A stretch of 64,000 nt of DNA from an uncultured Nitrospira sp. (GTDB lineage Bacteria; Nitrospirota; Nitrospiria; Nitrospirales; Nitrospiraceae). The DNA lies in assembly GCA_902500785.1 (NCBI GenBank), contig CABVRW010000006.1:35278-99277 (forward strand), in the 5' to 3' direction. The notes beneath the pieces were generated by a model that had not been told where the DNA came from, did no database searches, and was given only the letters and a program-made list of their open reading frames with translations. Positions within the stretch are counted from its first letter, which is position 1; each line of letters begins with the position of its first letter. Position numbers and translations under genes: made by a program. This document shows, one piece after another, positions 43,309 to 51,734 of this stretch.

Positions 43309-45123
43309 ATGGCTTGCGTGAAGCAGTGTGTGGAGCATGAAGCAGAGGGTGATGGGGCGGATTGCGCGGATGCGGTTGGTATCGATCGGTCCTGTAGCCT
43401 GAGGGGAAGCCGAGGGAGACAGGGATGGCGTTGTGCCTCCGCCGGTCTTGCGGCGGTCCTGCTGCTGAGTATGATGGCCTCGCCGGTGTATTCGCAGACC
43501 GGTTCACAGCTCGGTCCGCTCCCGCCGAAAGTCCCTCAATTGCCTGTCGTCCCGCCCCCCACCCAGCCTCCCGCGCTCGATGTGCCCTCGCCACGCCCTC
43601 CCAGTGCGCTCGATCAGGCGGCGAAAGGGCCCAAGATCATGGTGAAGGATATCCGACTGATCGGAAATACCGCGTTCACCTCGCAGCAGCTCTCGGAGAT
43701 CACCTCGCCCTATACCAATCGAGAGTTGACGGCGGAGGATTTGGAAGCGCTACGCCTCGCACTGACCTACTATTACGTCAGTCATGGATATGTGACCTCC
43801 GGTGCGGTGGTCCCTGAGCAGGATGTCGCAGACGGCGTCCTGACCATGCAGATCATCGAGGGAAAAATCACCCAGGTGAATGTGGAGGACACCAAGTGGT
43901 TCCGTCCCTCCTATTTTCAGAGCCGCCTCAACTTGGCTGCCGGTCCCCCGTTGCATGTCGAAGCACTCCAGGAACGGCTGCGCGTGATGCAAGCCAATCC
44001 TCGTATCGAACGGATCAATGCGGAACTCTTGCCGGGGGCGATGATCGGAGAAAATACCTTGAACGTCAAGGTCAAGGAGGCCAACCCGTTGAAGGCCTGG
44101 CTGGAGTTCAACAACTACCAGTCTCCGGTCGTGGGTGCGGAGCAAGGCTTCGTCACGCTGGCGCACCGGAACCTCCTCGGATTCGGCGATACGTTGAGCC
44201 TTCAATACGGGCGATCAGCCGGTGTGAATCCGATGCTGAACTTTAAATACGAAATCCCTGTGGGGCCTCGCGACACCACTGTCGCGCTGCAATACCGTCG
44301 CTTTGATTTCGGGGTAGAGGAATCGCCCTTCGATGCCTTGGATATCAAAAATAAGGCTCAGATTTTTGGGGTATCCGTGAGGCATCCCGTCATCAGACGG
44401 GCCGACCAGGAGTTGGCTTTTTCCCTCACGGGAGAACATGCCCGAAATGAGAGTACGTTGGGGGGAAATCCGTTTGAGCTGATCACCGGGTCGCCGAACG
44501 GAAAGTTCCGCGTGACCGCGCTCCGATTCGGTCAAGAATACGCCCGGCGTTCAGCCGAACAGGTCATTTCTGTGCTGTCGCGCTTGTCCGTCGGTATCGG
44601 GGCGATGGGAGCAACTGCCAACGGCGATCCGAATCTGCCGGATGCGCGTTTCTTTTCTTGGTTGGGCGAGGCCCAGTGGATCCGGCAACTTCCCTTCTGG
44701 CGGACGCAATTGGTCAGCCGAGGTGTGGTGCAGCTGTCGAATGATCATTTGTTCCCGCTTGAGCAAATTGCGGTCGGTGGTCGGTATAGCGTGCGTGGTT
44801 ACCGGGAATTCACGCTGATTCGGGATAATGCCGCCATGGGATCGATTGAGGCGCGGGTTCCGGTTTATACGACGCAGGCCGGTGTTGATTCCGTCTTTCT
44901 GGCGCCCTTCTTTGATTTCGGACATGGGTGGCAAACCACGGCTCAGACCCCGGGGACCCCCCCAAAAACGTTAGCAAGTCTCGGCGTCGGCGTCATCTGG
45001 AACTTTTGGCGCGGCAGTCACTTCGAAATCTATTACGGCAAGCAGCTGAAGCGGTACGATACCGGCCGCGACAACCTGCAGGATCATGGGGTCCATCTTC
45101 AGCTGGTGGTGGAGGCGTTCTAG
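43309..45123 (+). CDS. Two-partner secretion outer-membrane transporter (ShlB/FhaC family)
   Basis: 604 residues from the ATG at 43309 (GGGGAGG six bases upstream). About 40 charged and Cys-containing residues precede a hydrophobic signal (ASAGLAAVLLLSMMASPVYS). A proline-rich linker follows, then POTRA domains (IMVKDIRLIGNTAFTSQQL, then YVSHGYVTSGAVVPEQDV). The rest is a 16-strand barrel with the VRGYREF loop motif about residue 490. It exports TPS exoproteins through the outer membrane. The partner follows at 45483. The TAG stop coincides with the CTAG end of a repeat, listed separately. Confidence 0.9.
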   Translation: MACVKQCVEHEAEGDGADCADAVGIDRSCSLRGSRGRQGWRCASAGLAAVLLLSMMASPVYSQTGSQLGPLPPKVPQLPVVPPPTQPPALDVPSPRPPSALDQAAKGPKIMVKDIRLIGNTAFTSQQLSEITSPYTNRELTAEDLEALRLALTYYYVSHGYVTSGAVVPEQDVADGVLTMQIIEGKITQVNVEDTKWFRPSYFQSRLNLAAGPPLHVEALQERLRVMQANPRIERINAELLPGAMIGENTLNVKVKEANPLKAWLEFNNYQSPVVGAEQGFVTLAHRNLLGFGDTLSLQYGRSAGVNPMLNFKYEIPVGPRDTTVALQYRRFDFGVEESPFDALDIKNKAQIFGVSVRHPVIRRADQELAFSLTGEHARNESTLGGNPFELITGSPNGKFRVTALRFGQEYARRSAEQVISVLSRLSVGIGAMGATANGDPNLPDARFFSWLGEAQWIRQLPFWRTQLVSRGVVQLSNDHLFPLEQIAVGGRYSVRGYREFTLIRDNAAMGSIEARVPVYTTQAGVDSVFLAPFFDFGHGWQTTAQTPGTPPKTLASLGVGVIWNFWRGSHFEIYYGKQLKRYDTGRDNLQDHGVHLQLVVEAF

Positions 45124-45346
45124 CAGGGCTGCGGAATCGGCCCGCCAGCGGCGCGTTTGCCAGACACTGCCGCTTTCCCATCTCGGGGGCGTTGACACGT
45201 GTGACGCACCTTCCGAAGTGCGTGGTCACTTGCTGGGGCTTGGCCGGAGACCCTGGTTCGCATGTTGCGGGGGCATCCGACCCGACCAGCCACAGAGACT
45301 GTCCGCGGCGTTGATGCCAAAACTGGGTATGCCCACCGCATGCTAG
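45120..45346. repeat. CTAG-ended interspersed repeat, copy B (227 bp)
   Basis: Starts CTAGCAGG at 45120 and ends GCTAG at 45346. Compared with copy A (read from its right end) it shares CTAGCAGG, CCGCCAGCGGCGC, AGACACTGCCGC, ATCTCGG-GGCGTT and TGACGC in the same order, and at the far end GCCGCG--CAG and TGTGGC-GGT-GG. On the minus strand it encodes GKRQCLANAPLAG, matching VRRQCLMRAPLAD of copy A. The secretion-transporter stop TAG is bases 2-4 of this repeat. No transposase is inside. Confidence 0.65.
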
Positions 45347-45482
45347 GGACGAATGACCAGGGCCGATAGGCGGATTCGCCGTCCTGTCGTCCCGCTTGCT
45401 ACAGAGTTGTCCTTGTTGAAGTTGCGCCCCGTTTAGGGTAAGAGAGTGGGCCGTCCTCTCTCACCACATGAGGAGAATCGCC

Positions 45483-46760
45483 ATGGTGTTGTACATCACA
45501 AGGTTGTCGATGGTGGTCCATGGATTGCTGGCTGTCCTGCTGGTTCTGGGCTCCACGGGGTCGATGGCTTACGGACAAGCCACAAACATTGTCGCAACTC
45601 CGTCCGGGCCGGGCGGGCTAGGCACGTCGCTGAACACCTCGGGCAATACCACGAACATCACCGGTGGAACCAGACCGGGGGGCGGTCCCAACCTCTTTCA
45701 CAGCTTCAATCAGTTCTCTGTCGGTACGGGAGATGTGGCCGCGTTTGTGAATCCCGGGGGAGTGTCCAATGTCATCGGCCGCGTCATCGGGGGATCGCCA
45801 TCGAATATCAACGGCACCATTCAGGCGCTCAACGCGAACCTGTTCTTTCTCAATCCTGCCGGAATCGTCTTCGGCTCCGCGGCCCATTTGAATGTGTCGG
45901 GCTCCGCTTATTTCAGCTCGGCTCAGCAACTGAGGTTGAGTGACGGAGGTATATTTACGGCCAATACCGGTCTCCTCGCCTTCGACCAGACGCTGTCGGT
46001 CGGCTCGCCCGTCTCCTTCGGATTTTTAGGGCCGGGCCCCTATGGGTCCATCGTTCTGAACTCTTCATCAACGGTGCTCCAGACCGGGGCCGTGCTCGGC
46101 CTGATGGGGGGCGGCATTCAGATCAACGGATCCAAGATCAGCGCGCAGCGAGTCATTCTCGGCAGTACGAGCTCGGCAGGCGAAATGAGTGCCCAGCCCA
46201 CTGTCGCCAATCCCTTCTCGGGGGTGTCCGGAAACGGGCAAGTGCAGGCCCTGCCTGGAACCCTGATCGTGGCGGGCGGCGGAGGCGTGATTCCCGCGTC
46301 GGTGGATGTGACGCCCAATGTCACCGTGCCGACAGGGGCGCAAGTCAACACGACGACGAATCCTATCAATGGACGAGTGACACAAATCCAAGTCGTAGGT
46401 GTGAATCTTGGCGGTCTTTCGCCCCTTCCGGCGGCGAATGCGGCCGCAACCAACCCGGCCAATCCCGTCGATGTCGTCGCGTTCTTGAACCGGGCGGCGA
46501 TGGTACTGCCTCAGCAAGCCCCGGCCGCCCCCGCCCCGTTGTTAACCAGTCGTTGCGCGGCGCGTCAGGACAGCGCATTCAGCAGTTTGGTTCAAGCCCC
46601 GCGCGACGTGACGCCGTCACAGCCCGGCGCGACCTTGGCGACGCCTGTCGTTCTTGAAGAGGTCGGCGACGAAATCGAGCCGGGCGTTCCAGCGACGCGA
46701 ACCGCCCGAAGGCAGGGTACGTCGACCGCACAACTCATCGAATCATGGCAGGGGTGCTGA
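45483..46760 (+). CDS. Short TPS exoprotein (filamentous haemagglutinin N-terminal domain)
   Basis: 425 residues from the ATG at 45483 (GAGGAG upstream). Signal peptide (VVHGLLAVLLVLGSTGSMAYG) then a TPS domain: NLFHSFNQFSVGTGDVAAFV, VSNVIGRVIGGSPSNINGTI, NANLFFLNPAGIVFGSAAHL with the NPxGI motif, and a final FLGPGPYGSIVLN. Unlike classic TpsA adhesins of thousands of residues, it has almost nothing after the TPS domain: a Pro/Ala-rich tail and a Cys-containing segment (TSRCAARQDSAFSSLVQ) recalling cyanobacterial TPS proteins. It should be secreted through the transporter upstream. Function of such a short exoprotein is unknown. Confidence 0.85.
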   Translation: MVLYITRLSMVVHGLLAVLLVLGSTGSMAYGQATNIVATPSGPGGLGTSLNTSGNTTNITGGTRPGGGPNLFHSFNQFSVGTGDVAAFVNPGGVSNVIGRVIGGSPSNINGTIQALNANLFFLNPAGIVFGSAAHLNVSGSAYFSSAQQLRLSDGGIFTANTGLLAFDQTLSVGSPVSFGFLGPGPYGSIVLNSSSTVLQTGAVLGLMGGGIQINGSKISAQRVILGSTSSAGEMSAQPTVANPFSGVSGNGQVQALPGTLIVAGGGGVIPASVDVTPNVTVPTGAQVNTTTNPINGRVTQIQVVGVNLGGLSPLPAANAAATNPANPVDVVAFLNRAAMVLPQQAPAAPAPLLTSRCAARQDSAFSSLVQAPRDVTPSQPGATLATPVVLEEVGDEIEPGVPATRTARRQGTSTAQLIESWQGC

Positions 46761-46778
46761 CCCGCCAAGGAGGACCTC

Positions 46779-49253
46779 ATGCCTACGATGCGTAACATTG
46801 TCATTCGCCGCGGCATGAAACGGGGGCATGGGCTGGCCGATCCGTCCGTCATGGCCGCGCTGGCTACCCCGCTGACGATCCTGGGTGTCGGAATGCTGGC
46901 GCTCGGCGTTCTCGCGTGGCCTGCCTGGGGAACAGCAGGAGAACTGTTGGGTGGCCTGGGCGGTGCTTCGGTGACGCCCGCCCAAGAAATGCGGCAGGGA
47001 ACGACACAGTTTCAGCAGGGTGCGTTCGCACAGGCGGCGGCGCATTGGATGAATGCGGCGCGCGGGTACGAAGAGAGTGGGCAGGTGAAGGAGCAGTGCC
47101 AGGCCCTGATCAACCTGGCATATGCGCTTCAACAGGAGGGGCAGATTCGTCGCGCGCAGGGATCGTTGCAAGCCGCGCTCAAACTCTCAGAACAAATGGG
47201 TGATCGCGGGCTCACGGCGACGATTCTCAGTCAACTCGGCAACACCTTCCACGTTTTGGGGAAAGACGAACCGGCCGCAGAACATTTGACGAAGGCTCTG
47301 ACGCTCGCTCGCGAGGAGAACAAGCCCGCGTTGGTTGCCGGAGTGCTGAACGATCTGGGCAATGCCCTCACCGCCCGCCAGCAGTTTGCCGAGGCGATCG
47401 ATGTGTATGCGGAGAGCCGGAGCCTGGCAATCGAAACACAACAGTCTGCGCTCGCGGCAACGGCGCAGATCAATGGCGCGATGGCCTTGTTCCAGAACCA
47501 GCAGCTGGGGGACGCGCATCGTCACTTGAATCAGGCCTGGTCGGATGTGCAGTCACTGGGGGACAGCCAAGCGAAGACCGCCGCGCTGTTGAATATCGGC
47601 CTCGGCTATCAAGATCTGTTTGCCGCGACGATCGCTCAACCGGGCACGGCGAAAAAACTGGACGGAGGGAAAGGTCGGGCGACGGAGACCGTCGTCTCCG
47701 GTGGGTCGGGAGCCGGCCTGTTGCGACAATCTTCCGAGGCATTTACCGCGGCCGGTGACGTCGCCGAACGAACCGGGGATGCGCGCGGGCAATCGTACGC
47801 CTGGGGATATCTGGGTGGATTGTTAGAGCAGGAGCGTCGCAATGCCGAGGCGTTGGAGTACTCACGGAAGGCCACCTTCGCCGCGCAGAAGGTGAATGCG
47901 CCGGAATCGCTCTATCGTTGGCAATGGCAAACGGCGAGGTTGCTGCGGGCGGATGGCAAAGAAGAGGAAGCCCTGGCCGCATATCGGCGCGCAACGACCC
48001 TGTTGAAACCGATTCGGTACGAATATTCCGTTGGATATCAGGGCCGGCATCATTCCTACTACGATTCCGTTGCGCCGTTGTTTGTGGAGTATGAGGATGT
48101 GTTGTTGCGACGGGCGGCAGTGGCTAAGACTCCGGACCAAAGCGAACAGCTGCTCGTGCAGGTGAAGGATACGATCGAGGTCTCTCATGCCGCCGAGCTG
48201 CAGGATTATTATCAGGATGATTGTGTGGCGACGGTCGCGAGTCAGCGCAAAACCGGGACCCTGGCGCCCGGCACCGCGGTCGTGTATCCGATTTCGTTCC
48301 CGGACCGGCTCGAATTGCTTATGGAAACGGCCAATGGGCTGAAGCAGGTCAGCGTCCCTGTCAGCGGGGAGAAGTTGACGAAGGAAATTCGTACCTTCAG
48401 GAGGTTGATCCAAGATTCCCGATCGCAGAACTATTTGGCTTCTGCGCAGACGTTGCATGGGTGGTTGATCGCGCCCCTCCAGCAGGATCTGCAAGGCGCC
48501 GGGATCAACACGCTGGTGATGGTGGCGGGAGGGTCGCTCAGGACCATTCCGATGGGGGCCTTGCATGATGGCCGGCATTTTTTAGTGGATTCGCTCGCGG
48601 TGGCCGTCACGCCGAGCCTGGAGTTGACCGACCTGGATTCTTCCCAGCGGCGCAAGGGGAGCCTGCTGTCGGTCGGCCTGACCGAATCGGTCGATGGGCT
48701 GTCTGCTCCGCGATATGCGGAGACCGAAGTCCAAGCCATCAGAACCCTCTATGGCGGGAAATTGTTGATGAACAAGCAGTTCTCTTCACCGTCGCTGGAG
48801 GAGGAGATCAAGGATCAGGGGGTCGGAATCGTCCATGTTGCGTCGCAGACGGTCATAGGCCACGAGGCACGAAATTCCTATGTACTTGCGCACGACGGCA
48901 AAATTTCGATGGATCGTTTGTCGCAACTGGTGGGACTACAGCAATACCGGCAACAGTCGTTGGATCTGCTGACCCTCAGCTCCTGTGAGATTCCAGCCGA
49001 AGACGATCGCGCCGCCCTTGGGCTGACGGGTGTGGCGGTCAAGACCGGAGCGCGGACGGCTCTCGCGACGCTATGGACCACGGAGGATGAGACGACTTCG
49101 GAACTCGTGTCGGAATTTTACCGGCAATTGCAGGATCCTGCGCTTTCCAAGGCCGTGGCCTTGCAGCGAGCTCAGCAGAAGATTCTTGCCCAACGCGGCC
49201 ACACGCACCCGAGTTTCTGGGCGGCATTCCTTTTGATCAACAATTGGATGTGA
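46779..49253 (+). CDS. TPR-CHAT domain protein, CHAT histidine lost
   Basis: 824 residues. A hydrophobic segment at residues 28-50 is an export signal or anchor. Residues about 70-430 are TPR repeats (ALINLAYALQQEGQIRRAQG, GVLNDLGNALTARQQF). Residues about 590-824 are a CHAT caspase-like domain: LDLLTLSSCEIPAEDD with Cys736, GVAVKTGARTALATLWTTED, and HPSFWAAFLLIN. The catalytic His normally in ATHG is Gln690 in HVASQT (codon CAG, one base from His). So the Cys is kept but the dyad is broken. CHAT proteins often neighbour TPS genes in cyanobacteria. Strong AAGGAGG before the ATG; 18 bases after the exoprotein stop. Likely a periplasmic scaffold or substrate-dependent protease. Confidence 0.87.
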   Translation: MPTMRNIVIRRGMKRGHGLADPSVMAALATPLTILGVGMLALGVLAWPAWGTAGELLGGLGGASVTPAQEMRQGTTQFQQGAFAQAAAHWMNAARGYEESGQVKEQCQALINLAYALQQEGQIRRAQGSLQAALKLSEQMGDRGLTATILSQLGNTFHVLGKDEPAAEHLTKALTLAREENKPALVAGVLNDLGNALTARQQFAEAIDVYAESRSLAIETQQSALAATAQINGAMALFQNQQLGDAHRHLNQAWSDVQSLGDSQAKTAALLNIGLGYQDLFAATIAQPGTAKKLDGGKGRATETVVSGGSGAGLLRQSSEAFTAAGDVAERTGDARGQSYAWGYLGGLLEQERRNAEALEYSRKATFAAQKVNAPESLYRWQWQTARLLRADGKEEEALAAYRRATTLLKPIRYEYSVGYQGRHHSYYDSVAPLFVEYEDVLLRRAAVAKTPDQSEQLLVQVKDTIEVSHAAELQDYYQDDCVATVASQRKTGTLAPGTAVVYPISFPDRLELLMETANGLKQVSVPVSGEKLTKEIRTFRRLIQDSRSQNYLASAQTLHGWLIAPLQQDLQGAGINTLVMVAGGSLRTIPMGALHDGRHFLVDSLAVAVTPSLELTDLDSSQRRKGSLLSVGLTESVDGLSAPRYAETEVQAIRTLYGGKLLMNKQFSSPSLEEEIKDQGVGIVHVASQTVIGHEARNSYVLAHDGKISMDRLSQLVGLQQYRQQSLDLLTLSSCEIPAEDDRAALGLTGVAVKTGARTALATLWTTEDETTSELVSEFYRQLQDPALSKAVALQRAQQKILAQRGHTHPSFWAAFLLINNWM

Positions 49254-49377
49254 CGGCCGGTGAGTCTTGAGGGTCTGCAGAAGGACGCGCGATCCGGTGT
49301 CGCCGAGGCGATTCCGACTCCTTCCGAACCGCCCAGCCGGAGCCTGTTCGGATCGGCATTTGTCCCAGGGAGGAACG

Positions 49378-49500
49378 ATGAGCCCTAAGCGTCACGACGC
49401 ATTGAAGCACCTGCGTCAGATGTGTAAACGGTCGCCGGGATGGCGGGTGAGCAGTGTGTTGCGAGAACGATGCAGGCGGGCTTTTCCGACAGACTGCTAG
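49378..49500 (+). CDS. Possible 40-residue basic peptide inside repeat copy C
   Basis: ATG at 49378 with GGGAGG eight bases upstream; the product is very basic and ends RERCRRAFPTDC. Its stop is the CTAG at 49497-49500, shared with the stop of the convergent gene. The C-terminal Cys directly before TAG parallels the ADFFAAC end of the frame in copy A. It may be a repeat-encoded reading frame rather than a cellular gene. Confidence 0.3.
   Translation: MSPKRHDALKHLRQMCKRSPGWRVSSVLRERCRRAFPTDC
49380..49500. repeat. CTAG-ended interspersed repeat, copy C (one end recognised)
   Basis: Read from 49500 leftwards it begins CTAGCAGTCTGTCGGAAAA, then CCCGCC, TTCTCGCAACACACTGC, CCGGCGACCGTT and TGACGC. 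Copy A has CTAGCAG, GAAAA, CCGCC, ACACTGC, CGGCG, CGTT and TGACGC in the same order and spacing. The left boundary is uncertain and no second CTAG end was found, so it may be truncated. The convergent Lon-domain gene stops exactly in its terminal CTAG. Confidence 0.5.
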
Positions 49501-50180
49501 AGCTTTTTCCCCGTCATGATCTCGTAAGCTTCCTCAATGGTCTCCACTTCGCGGACCAACACATTCGAGTCGAGACTCATACTGACGCGATTGATGCGCG
49601 GCGCATAAAACTGGCCTCGTGGGACTAGGAGGACGTGGTAGCCTGCACGTGCAGCCGCCGTCGTTTTTTCAGCCACCTGAGTCACTGGTCCGATCCGGCC
49701 ATCCCCTTCCAATGTTCCTGTGATGGTGATGTCCCGAATGAGGGGATCTCCCTTCAGCAACGCGAGAAAGCCGATGGTCAAGGCGGCTTCTGCAGTCGAT
49801 CCTTCCGCGCTCAATGGCCCTGAAAATGTGGCATACAGGGACAGTGTTCCGGTCGGATGTAGCGATGGCGACAGGCGCTCGACCGCGTACCGAAACGCTC
49901 GTTGAATCGATTGCATCCCGGCTCCTCTGACAGGGACCTGACTCCGCCCCCAACGCAGCGCCAATGGATCCGGTTGGCGACCTTCGTCCCATTTCAAGAC
50001 GAATGTGGGGAACCCCACTTGATTGTCGGCGTAGGTGGCCACGGAGATGGGTATGGTGACCGTTCGGCCTGCGGAGGCGGTCGAGGGGGTCAGCACGAAA
50101 AGACCCAGTAGCAGTCCCATGGCCACGGCCATTACCCGTGAGTATGTGCTGCGAGTGGTCAACGTCTTCCGTGCGTGCAT
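49497..50180 (-). CDS. Exported Lon-type (S16) protease-domain protein with Thr at the Ser position
   Basis: 227 residues. Signal peptide (MAVAMGLLLGLFVLTPSTASA) then one domain resembling the Lon proteolytic domain: EGSTAEAALTIGFLALLKGD, DITITGTLEGDGRIGPVTQV, EKTTAAARAGYHVLLVPRGQ. Aligned to Lon, Lys172 matches the catalytic Lys, but the nucleophile position (Ser in GPSAG) is Thr129, preceded by Ser128; the spacing of 43 equals that of E. coli Lon. No AAA domain. It would act in the periplasm, as a peptidase with an unusual nucleophile or as a pseudo-enzyme. Stand-alone Lon-domain proteins exist, with unclear roles. Its stop lies in the CTAG of repeat copy C. Confidence 0.75.
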   Translation of the reverse strand: MHARKTLTTRSTYSRVMAVAMGLLLGLFVLTPSTASAGRTVTIPISVATYADNQVGFPTFVLKWDEGRQPDPLALRWGRSQVPVRGAGMQSIQRAFRYAVERLSPSLHPTGTLSLYATFSGPLSAEGSTAEAALTIGFLALLKGDPLIRDITITGTLEGDGRIGPVTQVAEKTTAAARAGYHVLLVPRGQFYAPRINRVSMSLDSNVLVREVETIEEAYEIMTGKKL

Positions 50181-50441
50181 GAATCAAGTCTAGATGAGGA
50201 TGGTTGATTGTCAAATCGACCCGATCGGGAGTCCGGTGCCCGACTATCTGCCGTGGGATCCCGAGTGGATGAGCAGCCGGAAACACTCATCTCGCTCTGC
50301 ACGTTCCGGTGATTCCCTACTGAAATGTGTGAAGGGGTGAGAGGCGTGACACCGTGATGCCTCTTGCACCATGCGCGTGATATTCTTGCGCCGTATCCAT
50401 CCGAGTGGCTGAGTCCATCTGTGGAAGGTGGTGCGAAGACT

Positions 50442-51314
50442 ATGGGGAGCATATCGGTGCGCGGAGCGATCGTCATTACCGGGGCCTCGTCCGGAATCGG
50501 GGAGGCTTGTGCGCGTTACCTTGATGGACTGGGGTTCACCGTGTGGGCGGGCGTTCGGAGTAAGGAAGACGGCGAGGCCCTTGCGCGCCTGACATCCGCT
50601 CGTTTCCGCGTCCTGACACTGGATGTGACTGATCCGACGTCGATCGCTGCGGCCGGGCGAACGTTGGCCGAAGCGACTCGCGAAACCGGATTGGCTGGGC
50701 TTGTTAACAATGCCGGAATCTCTGTTGCCGGCCCGCTGGAACTGTTGCCGCTCGCTGAGGTGCGAACTCAGTTCGAGGTGAATGTCATTGGGGCGCTCGC
50801 CGTGACCCAAGCGTTCCTGCCGTTGCTGAGACGGGCCGGCGGGCGTATTGTGAACATTAGTTCCATTGCCGGACTTGCCGCCACTCCGTTTCTCGGCGCC
50901 TACTGCGGATCAAAGTATGCGCTGGAGGCGATGAGCGACGCGTTGCGGCTGGAATTGGCGCCTTGGGGGATTTCGGTGTCATTGGTAGAGCCGGGTGCGA
51001 TCCAGTCGCAAATATGGCAACGGGCCGAGATGTCGGCCAGGCAGACCCTTGGTGGAGTCACGCCGGAGTCGCTTTCACTGTACGCGCACCAGCTGGCTCG
51101 TATGCAGGAGGTGATGACTGGAGCGGCCGCGCGCGCGATCCCCGCAGAAATTGTGGCGCGTGTGATAGCTGAAGCGTTGACCGCCTCACGCCCACGCGTG
51201 CGCTATCTCGTCGGCAAGGACGCACGCGTCAGAGCCATGTTGAAATGGATCTTGCCCGACCGATTTCAGGATCGCCTCTTGTCTTGGTTCCTGAGGCTGC
51301 CTCATCCTGTCTAG
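50442..51314 (+). CDS. Short-chain dehydrogenase/reductase
   Basis: 290 residues from the ATG at 50442. Classical SDR: TGASSGIGEACARYL (cofactor motif), LVNNAGIS, the catalytic Ser in ISSIAGLA and YCGSK with the Tyr-Lys pair. An Arg after the second beta strand (WAGVRSKED) suggests NADP. The C-terminal 60 residues resemble the retinol/3-ketosphinganine-type subgroup. Substrate unknown. The longer frame to 50364 lacks a site. The TAG stop at 51312-51314 is part of the CTAG end of repeat copy A, so the last codons border on a mobile-element-like sequence. Confidence 0.88.
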   Translation: MGSISVRGAIVITGASSGIGEACARYLDGLGFTVWAGVRSKEDGEALARLTSARFRVLTLDVTDPTSIAAAGRTLAEATRETGLAGLVNNAGISVAGPLELLPLAEVRTQFEVNVIGALAVTQAFLPLLRRAGGRIVNISSIAGLAATPFLGAYCGSKYALEAMSDALRLELAPWGISVSLVEPGAIQSQIWQRAEMSARQTLGGVTPESLSLYAHQLARMQEVMTGAAARAIPAEIVARVIAEALTASRPRVRYLVGKDARVRAMLKWILPDRFQDRLLSWFLRLPHPV

Positions 51315-51684
51315 CGGACGGCGAAAAAATCGATTTTCACACCGTCTGCCGCGATCAGCTCATGTGGCAGGTTGGTAGTAACATGGACGGCAGGCTGCGC
51401 AGTAAGGTGGTGCAACAAGGCCGCAGTGAGGTCCGCGACGCGAAGCGTAATGAGCGTCACGTCTGCGGACGGGCGCGAGTCGGTGAGTGCCCGGTGTCCT
51501 AGAGGCGAATCGTTCATCGAACCCACCCACCTCGAGCCTGCCAAGACAGGCTCTTGTCCCGTGGCCGTACGGTGAGCCCACGACGCGCGGAGTAACGCGC
51601 GTCACGTTTGTGAACGCCGCCGAGATAGTGAGGCGGCAGTGTCTTATGAGAGCGCCGCTGGCGGATTTTTTCGCCGCCTGCTAG
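51311..51684. repeat. CTAG-ended MITE-like repeat, copy A (374 bp, 21-bp terminal inverted repeats)
   Basis: CTAGC-G-GACGGCGAAAAAATC at 51311-51331 is repeated inverted at 51664-51684 with two mismatches in 21. No transposase fits in 374 bp, so it is a miniature element or a structural repeat. Outer CTAG with TA duplication is the target of IS630/Tc1-type elements. Inside are hairpins 51534-51553 (GAGCCTG/CAGGCTC) and 51616-51637 (GCCGCC/GGCGGC). A frame ending MRAPLADFFAAC runs into the right CTAG. The SDR gene stops in the left CTAG. Copies B and C share much of its right half. Confidence 0.7.
51534..51553. terminator. Perfect 7-bp hairpin inside repeat copy A
   Basis: GAGCCTG (51534-51540) and CAGGCTC (51547-51553) flank a six-base loop, followed by TTGTCCC. 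It could end SDR transcripts. The T-run is weak, so termination is a guess from stem and place. Confidence 0.35.
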
Positions 51685-51734
51685 GCGTGTCGAGTGGGGC
51701 GACGCGATGGCGGGTGAGAGGAGCGCGACGTGTC

